From the NCBI RefSeq assembly GCF_030316825.1, contig NZ_JASZYU010000001.1, positions 1,860,001 to 1,924,000 on the forward strand: a DNA stretch of 64,000 nucleotides, given 5' to 3'. Source of the stretch: Variovorax fucosicus. GTDB taxonomy: Bacteria > Pseudomonadota > Gammaproteobacteria > Burkholderiales > Burkholderiaceae_C. Positions 43,688 through 50,571 of this stretch are shown here, piece after piece. Within the stretch, counting starts at the first letter, position 1. The number at the start of each line of letters is the position of its first letter. The position numbers and the translations under genes are program-made. The notes under the pieces are model-generated. The model worked only from the letters and a program-made list of their open reading frames with translations. It ran no database searches and was not told the origin of the DNA.

Positions 43688-43995
43688 CTTGCATGCGACT
43701 GTTCACGCCGACGGCTTGAGCAAACGCGATCTCGCCCTTGTCACCCGCGACGTAACGAGCCCGTTGCGATGCTCGCAGCCGACGAACAGGAAGTACGCCT
43801 TGTCTTCGTCGAGCTCAGAGGTGACAGCGCGGAACATCATTTCAAGACGCGAGCTCCTAGGTCCGCCGCTTTCACGTCGAGCGGCTTGTCACAGATTGAA
43901 TGACTGCTCTTGGCGCAAAAGCAGCCCTTAACTCGCTTCGTGGCGCAGACAGCAATCGCTGCAAAGCGGACGTACCGCCGCGTCAGAAAGCGCTG
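43688..43995. other. Island gap with decayed minus-strand frame
   Basis: About 300 bases between convergent units. On the minus strand 43703-43840 encodes a 45-residue frame (FRAVTSELDEDKAYFLFVG, then CEHRNGLVTSR) that reads like protein, but an alternative reading of the same stretch after a shift (YVAGDKGEIAFAQAVG) looks equally protein-like. This suggests a frameshifted remnant of a longer gene. No ribosome site is visible. Confidence 0.35.
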
Positions 43996-44514
43996 TTACG
44001 GTCGTCTCGCCATCGCTTCGTATGCCTCAGTGAGCCGCTGAAGCTCACGGCGCTCCGCATCCGGAACCGCTTTGGCCAGATCGACCACAATGCCATTGAT
44101 GAGGTAGTACTCCGTGTCGTTGCGGATGTGGCCGCGCTTCACAATGCGTTTGTACGAAGAGGCGTATCGACGACGAAGTTCGGACAACGTCACGAGTCCG
44201 GAGGCAAGCATGGATTCGTCAAGCGAAGCGACTTCTTCTGAAGGGATGTCGCTCAATTCCTCGATGATGTCATTGGCCGCCATGCGTAGGCCTTCAAGCG
44301 CCTTTGACCGCCCATGCTGCTGAACGATGTTTGCGCAGACATCTGCCATGTTATTTTGGGAGTTCGGTGCGGTCTTCTTGACGTGTGTCGCCCAGAAATC
44401 AACGAGCGCGAACAACTCCTGGAACTCTCGCTCGCGATCTGCTGAAAGTGGTCGTGGCATGGCGAAGATATTGATGTCGGGTGTGTCCGCTGCTGGTCGT
44501 CTGCCGCCTGTCAT
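43996..44514 (-). CDS. Unknown soluble protein (island pair, second gene)
   Basis: This 172-residue, mostly helical protein uses the ATG at 44514, which overlaps the stop of the upstream gene (ATGA); a longer frame to 44553 is possible but would overlap further. Segments include RPLSADREREFQELFALVDFW and RYASSYKRIVKRGHI. No domain recognised. The pair with the 144-residue protein is the only clear context. Confidence 0.72.
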   Translation of the reverse strand: MTGGRRPAADTPDINIFAMPRPLSADREREFQELFALVDFWATHVKKTAPNSQNNMADVCANIVQQHGRSKALEGLRMAANDIIEELSDIPSEEVASLDESMLASGLVTLSELRRRYASSYKRIVKRGHIRNDTEYYLINGIVVDLAKAVPDAERRELQRLTEAYEAMARRP

Positions 44515-44945
44515 GCGGCTCGCCAACCTGCCGGCGCTGTAAATATCTCCCATGGCTCGGAGAGCACCTGGGGGCGTAGGAAAAGGTCTTCCAGTCGTTC
44601 AATTTGCGGCAGCAAGAATTCCTTGCTGACGCAAAACCTCCCGACAACCACCACGTCCCCAAGAACAGCGGCCGAACGAAGGTACGAGTTCGTCCTTGCC
44701 ATTCGAGGCAGGAAGGCTTCCAACCTCTGATTTGATGTGAGGTGCTCGTCGAAGGCACTCATCACTATTCCGTCGACCCATCCGTGCTCAAGCGCCGGCG
44801 CCACATCATCCAACATGGACTGGATCCACTCTGGCGCTCCTTTTTCGCCTACAACCTCCCGCGTGAAAGCGGCGAACCACACCTCCGCTACGGCGTTGTG
44901 CATCCAGAAGCTCTTGCCTCGAAAGGTCATCAGCGAACTTGGCAC
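44511..44945 (-). CDS. Unknown small protein (island pair, first gene)
   Basis: This 144-residue soluble protein starts with GTG at 44945, supported by GGAG 7 bases upstream; an internal ATG (44930) lacks a site. It is alpha/beta-like (MHNAVAEVWFAAFTREVVGE, GWVDGIVMSAFDEHL, SAAVLGDVVVVGRFCV). It is translationally coupled to the next gene. It may be an immunity or adaptor protein given the small coupled pair, but this is only a guess. Confidence 0.72.
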   Translation of the reverse strand: MPSSLMTFRGKSFWMHNAVAEVWFAAFTREVVGEKGAPEWIQSMLDDVAPALEHGWVDGIVMSAFDEHLTSNQRLEAFLPRMARTNSYLRSAAVLGDVVVVGRFCVSKEFLLPQIERLEDLFLRPQVLSEPWEIFTAPAGWRAA

Positions 44946-45078
44946 ATTGAGTCTCCACCTTTTTTTGAATCAGACCAAGAACGAGCGCCCAGCAAGACTC
45001 TCAACTTTCAAGCACCTGCTGAAACGTTCAGCCAATAGGCTGCATCGACCGGTTGATTCCGCAGCCGACTGCCGCCAC

Positions 45079-46065
45079 TCACGGCGCCAGCCGAATATTC
45101 GCATCCTTGATGATCTTCGCGTAGATCGCCGCATCCGTCCGCACGACCTTCTGGAACTCCTCCGGCTTGCCGCCGCCCACCTGCAGGCCCAGCGCCTCGA
45201 TCTTGGCGGTGACGTCCGGCAAGTGCAGGATGCGGTTGATCTCTTCCGACAGCTTTTGCACCACCGGCGCCGGTGTGGCGGCGGGCAGGAACACGCCAAA
45301 CCAGCCGTAGGGGTCGAAGGAGTGGTAGCCCAGCTCGGCGAAGGTGGGCACGTCGGGCAGGCCGGGCATGCGCTGCGTGCCGGTCACGGCCAGCGGGCGC
45401 ATGGACTTGAGGTGCGGCCGGGCGCTGGCGCTGTCGACAAAGGCCGAGGCGAGCTGGCCGCCGACCAGGTTGGTCACCAGCGGCGCTGCGCCCTGGAAGG
45501 GCACGTGCACCAGGTCGATGCCGGCCTGCATGTTCAGCAGCGCGCCCTGGATGTGCGACGAGGTGCCGGCGCCGTAGCTGCCAAAGTTGTACTTGCCGGG
45601 GCTGGCCTTCACCATCGCGATGAAGCTCTTGAGGTCTTTCGCGGGCGAGTCCAGCGGCACGGCCAGCATGCTCGGGCTGCGCGCGATCATGGTGACGGGG
45701 GCAAGATCCTTCAGCGGGTCGTAGGGCAGCTTCTCCATGAGCGGTGGCTGCTGGATCAGCGCGGTGATGGCGATGAGCAGGGTGTAGCCGTCGGCCGGCG
45801 CCTTGGCAACGAAGCTGTTGCCGATGGTGCCGCCGGCGCCGGGCCGGTTGTCGACCAGTGCGGGCTGCCCCCAGGCTTCCTGCAGCTTCTGCCCGATGGT
45901 GCGCGCCAGCGTGTCGGTGGCGCCGCCGGCGGGGTACGGCACCACCAGCTTCAGCGGCTGGCTCGGGTAGGCGGTTTGCGCCAGGGCCGGTGTGGCCAGC
46001 GCGGCGGTCAGGCCGGCGGCAATGCCGGCCGCAATGCAGATTCTTCGCATCTTCGATGTCTTCAT
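45079..46065 (-). CDS. Bug/TctC family periplasmic solute receptor
   Basis: This 328-residue protein has a signal peptide (ICIAAGIAAGLTAALATPALA) and the tripartite tricarboxylate receptor fold: YPSQPLKLVVPYPAGGATDTLAR, NRPGAGGTIGNSFVAKAPADGYTLL and VPFQGAAPLVTNLVGGQ. It binds carboxylates in the periplasm. No TctA/TctB membrane genes are nearby, as usual for Bug proteins in this group. It is the last gene of the CoA cluster, 31 bp behind an acyl-CoA dehydrogenase gene, so its ligand is likely related to the cluster substrate. Confidence 0.92.
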   Translation of the reverse strand: MKTSKMRRICIAAGIAAGLTAALATPALAQTAYPSQPLKLVVPYPAGGATDTLARTIGQKLQEAWGQPALVDNRPGAGGTIGNSFVAKAPADGYTLLIAITALIQQPPLMEKLPYDPLKDLAPVTMIARSPSMLAVPLDSPAKDLKSFIAMVKASPGKYNFGSYGAGTSSHIQGALLNMQAGIDLVHVPFQGAAPLVTNLVGGQLASAFVDSASARPHLKSMRPLAVTGTQRMPGLPDVPTFAELGYHSFDPYGWFGVFLPAATPAPVVQKLSEEINRILHLPDVTAKIEALGLQVGGGKPEEFQKVVRTDAAIYAKIIKDANIRLAP

Positions 46066-46096
46066 GGTCTTGTCTCCTCGGGTGGGTGGGAAAAAC

Positions 46097-47251
46097 TCAA
46101 CGCGTCGCTTCGCGCACCAGGTTGCGTGCGATGACGATCTGCTGGATCTGCGTGGTGCCTTCGTACAGCCTGAACAGGCGCACGTCGCGGTAGAAGCGTT
46201 CGATGCCGTAGTCGGCGATGTAGCCGGCGCCGCCGAAGATCTGCACCGCGCGGTCGGCCACGCGGCCGCACATCTCGGAGGCAAACAGCTTGCAGCACGA
46301 AGCCTCGGTCGAAACGTTGCGGCCCTCGTCGCGCTGGCGCGCCGCATCGATCACCATGCAGCGCGCGGCGTAGATCTCGGCCTGGTTGTCGGCCAGCATC
46401 GCCTGCACCAGCTGGAACTCGGCGATGGGCTGGCCGAACTGCTTGCGCTCGATGGCGTAGTTCAACGCATCGCGCTGCATGCGCTCGGCCACGCCGACGC
46501 AGATGGCGGCGATGTGGATGCGGCCCTTCTCCAGCACCTTCATCGCGGTCTTGAAGCCCTGGCCTTCGCGGTCGCCGATCAGCTGGCTCACAGGCACCTT
46601 GCAGTTCTCGAAGATGACGTCGGCTGTGTGGGCGCCGCGCTGGCCCATCTTGCGATCCTTGAGGCCGATGGTGATGCCCGGCGTGTTCGCTTCCACGATA
46701 AAGGCCGAAACGCCGCCCGCGCCCTTGTCCTGCGGATTGGTGCGCGCCATCAGCGTGAAGATGCCGGCATGCGGCGCATTGGTGATAAAGCGCTTGGTGC
46801 CGTTGACGATGTAGTGGTCGCCCTCGCGGATCGCGGTGGTGCGGAGCGACGCCGCGTCAGAGCCGGCCTCGGGCTCGGTCAGCGCGAAGGAGGCGATGAG
46901 CTCGCCGGTTGCCAGGCGCGGCAGGTACTTCTTCTTCTGCGCTTCGGTGCCGTCGAAGAGGATGCCCTGCGAGCCGATGCCCACCGTGGTGCCGAAGAGC
47001 GAGCGGAAGCACGGCGAGGTCTGGCCCATGGCCAGCATCACCATCACCTCTTCTTCCATCGTCACGCCGAGGCCGCCGTACTCCTCGGGCACGGTGAGAC
47101 CGAACAGGCCCAGCTCCTTCATCTCGCGCACGATGTCGTCGGGGATCTCGTCGGTCTCGGCCACGAGGGCTTCGGCCGGCACCAGGCGCTCGCGCACGAA
47201 GCGGTTGACGGCGTCGAGCAGGGCTTCGAGGGTTTGCGGGTCGCGGATCAT
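46097..47251 (-). CDS. Acyl-CoA dehydrogenase
   Basis: This 384-residue FAD enzyme introduces the alpha,beta double bond into an acyl-CoA. It has FALTEPEAGSDAASLRTTA (FAD/substrate loop), KRFITNAPHAGIFTLMA, IAAICVGVAERMQRDAL and the C-terminal QIFGGAGYIADYGIERFYRD followed by EGTTQIQQIVIARNL. The expected catalytic Glu is within YEGTTQI. Length and motifs match ordinary tetrameric short/medium-chain ACADs. It overlaps nothing but lies 10 bp from the thiolase-like gene. Confidence 0.93.
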   Translation of the reverse strand: MIRDPQTLEALLDAVNRFVRERLVPAEALVAETDEIPDDIVREMKELGLFGLTVPEEYGGLGVTMEEEVMVMLAMGQTSPCFRSLFGTTVGIGSQGILFDGTEAQKKKYLPRLATGELIASFALTEPEAGSDAASLRTTAIREGDHYIVNGTKRFITNAPHAGIFTLMARTNPQDKGAGGVSAFIVEANTPGITIGLKDRKMGQRGAHTADVIFENCKVPVSQLIGDREGQGFKTAMKVLEKGRIHIAAICVGVAERMQRDALNYAIERKQFGQPIAEFQLVQAMLADNQAEIYAARCMVIDAARQRDEGRNVSTEASCCKLFASEMCGRVADRAVQIFGGAGYIADYGIERFYRDVRLFRLYEGTTQIQQIVIARNLVREATR

Positions 47252-47261
47252 GCTGGCTTTC

Positions 47262-48440
47262 TCAGAGGGCTTCGGCAGTGCCGAGAATCGCGGTGGCCTG
47301 GCTCGACAACATGCCGCCGTTGCCGTGCGCGATGGCGGTGTGGGCGTTGTTCACCTGGCGCTCGCCGCAATCGCCGCGCAGCTGCCGCACGGCCTCGATC
47401 AGCGCGAAGATGCCGTACATGCCGGGATGCACGCACGACAGCCCGCCGCCGTTGGTGTTGACCGGCAGCTTGCCGCCCGGCGCGATGGCGCCATCGGCGA
47501 CGAAGCGGCCCGCTTCGCCCTTGGGGCAGAAGCCCAGGTCTTCCAGGAACAGCAGCGTGTTGATGGTGAAGGCGTCGTACAGCTGCACGACGTCTATGTC
47601 CTTCGGTGCGAGCCCCGCCATGGCGAAGGCCTCGCGGCCCGACTGGCTGGCCGCCGTCACCGTGAGATCCGCCATCGAGGAGATCTGCCGGTTCCACACC
47701 GCCGTGGCATTGCCGAGCACATAGACCGGCTTCTTCGGCAGATCGCGCGCGCGCTCGGCGCTCACCAGCACGCAGGCGCCGCCCCCGTCGGTGACCAGGC
47801 AGCAGTCGCGCACGGTCAGCGGGTCCGACACCATGCGGGCGGACAGCACATCGGCGCGCGTGAGCGGCTCCCGCATGAAGGCTTCCGGGTTGAGCTGGGC
47901 CCACGCGCGGGCCGCCACCGCCACGTCGGCAAGCTGCTCGCGCGTGGTGCCGAACTCGTGCATGTGGCGCGATGCGGCCAGCGCATAGGCCGACACCGGC
48001 AGCATCGGCTCGTAAGGGTGCTCGTAGGGCTGCGGGTCGAGAAAGCGGCGCGCCGCCACGATCTCGCGCCGGCCGAAGGCGGCGCTGCGCTGCGCACTGC
48101 CGTAGCAGATGAGAACCGCGCTGCATTGGCCAGAGCGGATCGCATGCATCGCGGGCAAGAGATGCGCGATGAAGCTGCTGCCCCCCAGCATCGTGCCGTC
48201 GATGTAGCGCGGGTTGAGGCCGAGGTACTCGACCACCGGCAGTGCCCACATCGCGGCCGAAGCGCTCGCGGTGCAGAGGCCGTCGATGTCGCGCATCGTC
48301 AGGCCGGCATCGGCCACCGCCGCATGGGCCGAGCGTGCCAGCAGTTCCATGTCGGTAAAGCCTGGCGTCTCGCCGCAGCCGAAGGTGGCAATGCCGGCGA
48401 TGGCCGCGCTACCGCGCAGGGCCTTGAGCCCGGCGCTCAT
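47262..48440 (-). CDS. Thiolase-fold protein lacking nucleophilic Cys, Ltp2-like
   Basis: This 392-residue SCP2-type thiolase-like protein has GGSSF (86-90) where a thiolase has its nucleophilic cysteine. Tyr288 (QLYDAF) and Tyr342 (HPGMYG) lie where, from memory, the Ltp2 steroid side-chain aldolases have their catalytic tyrosines. It overlaps by 4 bp with a DUF35 gene, and Ltp2 enzymes work in complex with a DUF35 domain. The likely role is retro-aldol cleavage of a beta-hydroxyacyl-CoA rather than thiolysis. The lipid-transfer/acetyl-CoA acetyltransferase label would be the default name. Confidence 0.85.
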   Translation of the reverse strand: MSAGLKALRGSAAIAGIATFGCGETPGFTDMELLARSAHAAVADAGLTMRDIDGLCTASASAAMWALPVVEYLGLNPRYIDGTMLGGSSFIAHLLPAMHAIRSGQCSAVLICYGSAQRSAAFGRREIVAARRFLDPQPYEHPYEPMLPVSAYALAASRHMHEFGTTREQLADVAVAARAWAQLNPEAFMREPLTRADVLSARMVSDPLTVRDCCLVTDGGGACVLVSAERARDLPKKPVYVLGNATAVWNRQISSMADLTVTAASQSGREAFAMAGLAPKDIDVVQLYDAFTINTLLFLEDLGFCPKGEAGRFVADGAIAPGGKLPVNTNGGGLSCVHPGMYGIFALIEAVRQLRGDCGERQVNNAHTAIAHGNGGMLSSQATAILGTAEAL

Positions 48441-48832
48441 GCAGTCGCTCCGTCGATGGCGTCGAACAGCACCAAACCGCGGCCGTCTTTCACCCGCACC
48501 CGCGCCTTGACGCGCTGGCCGATGCGCACCGCGTCGGGCGCGAGGTTGTCCACGCGGCTCATGAGCCGCACGCCTTCGTCGAGCTCGATCAGGCTGACGT
48601 TGAGGTCGCCGCCATCCGCGGGCTTGCGCCGCACGGTCGTCACGGCATGCACGGTGCCGAGGCCACTGAAGCTCTTCCACTCCAGCGTGGTGCTGCCGCA
48701 GTGCGGGCAGCCCTCGCGCGGGTAGTACACGTAGCGGCCGCAACCGCCGCAGCACTGGAGGAGAAAGCGACCGGCATCCAGTTCGCGTTGGTGGAAGGCC
48801 TGCACGCCTTCGGGAATCGTCTGCGTCGTCAT
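48437..48832 (-). CDS. DUF35 OB-fold/zinc ribbon acyl-CoA-associated protein
   Basis: This 131-residue protein has an N-terminal helix (QAFHQRELDAGRFLLQ), a rubredoxin-like zinc ribbon (CGGC and CPHC, 14 residues apart) and an OB-fold (LGTVHAVTTVRR to KARVRVKDGRGLVLF). DUF35 proteins support thiolase-like partners such as Ltp2 and HMG-CoA/acetyl-transferase complexes. It is coupled (ATGA) to the Ltp2-like gene, so the two probably form one enzyme. Confidence 0.92.
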   Translation of the reverse strand: MTTQTIPEGVQAFHQRELDAGRFLLQCCGGCGRYVYYPREGCPHCGSTTLEWKSFSGLGTVHAVTTVRRKPADGGDLNVSLIELDEGVRLMSRVDNLAPDAVRIGQRVKARVRVKDGRGLVLFDAIDGATA

Positions 48833-48840
48833 GCCTGTCC

Positions 48841-49764
48841 TCAGATCGGATCCCAGCTGAACACGTCGGCTGAGCGATCCAGGTCGTAGAAGCTCGCTTT
48901 GAGCGCGGGCAGCGCATGGCTTGCCACGGTCTGCGGGCTCCAGCCTTCGCTGCGGTGCACCGAGCGCACCGGCCGCGGCTGGCTCATGAGAAAGATCTCG
49001 TTGTTGCGCACGGCAAAGATCTGTCCGTTGACGTCTTTCGCAGCATCGCTGGCCAGGCAGACGGCCAGCGGCGCGATCTTGGCCGGCGTCATCTGCTTGA
49101 GCCGATCGACACGCGCCTGCTCCTCGGGCGTCTCGGTCGGGATCGAGCCGATCATGCGACTCCACGCAAAGGGCGAGATGCAGTTGGAGCGCACGTTGAA
49201 CTTCTGCATGTCGAGCGCAATGGACTTCGACAGCGCGGCGATGCCGAGCTTGGCCGCGCTGTAGTTGGCCTGGCCGAGGTTGCCGACCAGCCCTGAGGTA
49301 GAGGTCATGTGCACGAAGCAGCCGCTCTCCTGCTCCTTGAAGTGCGTGGCAGCGGCGCGGCTCACGTAGAAGCCGCCGTACAGGTGCACCTTGATGACGG
49401 CGTCCCACTCTTCGGCGCTCATCTTGTGGAAGAAGCGGTCGCGCAGGATGCCGGCGTTGTTGACGACCACGTCGACGCGGCCGAAGGCCTCCACCGCCGT
49501 GCCAACGATGCGCGCCGCGGCAGCCTGCTCCGACACGCTGTCTGTGTTGGCCACCGCCTCGCCGCCGAAGGCCTTGATCTCGTTGACCACGGCCTGCGCC
49601 GGGCCCGCGTCCTGCCCTTCTCCGCCGACCGATGCGCCGATGTCGTTGACCACCACCTTGGCACCTTCGCGCGCCATCGCCAGCGCGATGTCGCGCCCGA
49701 TGCCGCCGCCGGCACCGGTGACCACGACGACCTTGCCTTCCAGCATTTGGGTTTCACTGCTCAT
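48841..49764 (-). CDS. SDR dehydrogenase, MFE-2-like (R)-3-hydroxyacyl-CoA type
   Basis: This 307-residue short-chain dehydrogenase has GAGGGIG (cofactor loop), NNAG and the Ser-Tyr-Lys triad (MTSTSGLVGN, YSAAK). The sequence VVNDIGASVGGEGQ with the long insertion after the first strand is typical of the dehydrogenase domain of multifunctional enzyme type 2, which oxidises (R)-3-hydroxyacyl-CoA. It has an extra C-terminal 40 residues (SVHRSEGWSPQTVASHALP). It lies 8 bp from the DUF35 gene and 6 bp from the crotonase gene. Confidence 0.9.
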   Translation of the reverse strand: MSSETQMLEGKVVVVTGAGGGIGRDIALAMAREGAKVVVNDIGASVGGEGQDAGPAQAVVNEIKAFGGEAVANTDSVSEQAAAARIVGTAVEAFGRVDVVVNNAGILRDRFFHKMSAEEWDAVIKVHLYGGFYVSRAAATHFKEQESGCFVHMTSTSGLVGNLGQANYSAAKLGIAALSKSIALDMQKFNVRSNCISPFAWSRMIGSIPTETPEEQARVDRLKQMTPAKIAPLAVCLASDAAKDVNGQIFAVRNNEIFLMSQPRPVRSVHRSEGWSPQTVASHALPALKASFYDLDRSADVFSWDPI

Positions 49765-49770
49765 TCGCTC

Positions 49771-50571
49771 TTACTCCTTGTCGGTGCGCGGCGGCCACTG
49801 GAAGGCCGGCGGCTGCTTGTCAAAAAACCGCTGCAACGCGTCGCGGTGCGGCGTGGTCTGGAAGCACAGGGCCTGGCCGTTGGCCTCGGCCTCGAAGGCG
49901 GCTTCCATGGCGCCTGCGTCGAGCGCGATGCGCTTGACCAGGCTCACGGCCAGCGGCGAGGCGCCGGCAAAGCTGTCTGCCAGCGCGAGCGCCCGCGGCA
50001 GCAGCGCGGGCTGCTCGTGCTGCTCCATCGCGATGCCGAGCGCCAGCGCCTCGCGCGCATCCACTTCGCGGGACGAGAGGAACAGCTCGCGGGCGCGCTG
50101 CGCGCCGACGATGCGCGGCAGGGTGTAGGTGGCGCCGCAGTCCGGTACGAGCCCGATCCGCATGAAGACCATGCAGAAGCGGGCGCGCGGCGTCACCAGC
50201 ACGAAGTCCGCCGCCAGCGCCAGGCTGAAGCCGGCACCGTAGGCCGCACCGTCCACCGCCGCGATGACGGGGCGATCCAGCGACAGCAGCTCGCGGAAGA
50301 TCGCGTGCGTGCCGTGCATGCGTGCGCGCAGGCTGTCGCTTTCAAGCGCGCCGGCGGCGGCGATGCCGCGCAGGTCGCCGCCCGCGCAGAAGGCGCCGTT
50401 GGCGCCGGTGATCACCACGGCACGGATGCCGCTGTCGGCCTTGACCTGCGCGATGGCAGCGGCCACGCCCTCTTTCAACTCGGGGGTGAAAGAGTTGCGG
50501 GTGGCGGGGTTGTCGAGGGTCACCACGGCCGTGGTGCCGCGGCGCTCGAAGCGAACCGGGGTGTCGCTCAT
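49771..50571 (-). CDS. Enoyl-CoA hydratase/isomerase family protein
   Basis: This 266-residue crotonase has the oxyanion-hole segments GANGAFCAGGDL and DGAAYGAGFSLALAADF. The two catalytic glutamates of classical enoyl-CoA hydratase are not both obvious: the position after the second glycine block reads RIGLVPDCGATYTLPRIVG, with Asp in place of the usual Glu, which occurs in isomerase-type members such as PaaG/dienoyl isomerases. The ATG at 50571 overlaps the ligase stop. Confidence 0.88.
   Translation of the reverse strand: MSDTPVRFERRGTTAVVTLDNPATRNSFTPELKEGVAAAIAQVKADSGIRAVVITGANGAFCAGGDLRGIAAAGALESDSLRARMHGTHAIFRELLSLDRPVIAAVDGAAYGAGFSLALAADFVLVTPRARFCMVFMRIGLVPDCGATYTLPRIVGAQRARELFLSSREVDAREALALGIAMEQHEQPALLPRALALADSFAGASPLAVSLVKRIALDAGAMEAAFEAEANGQALCFQTTPHRDALQRFFDKQPPAFQWPPRTDKE

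Noticed and set aside
38301..45078. Flanking direct repeats as att sites of the island
   Set aside because: Comparing the two borders by eye gave no shared stretch of useful length, and no integrase gene is present.
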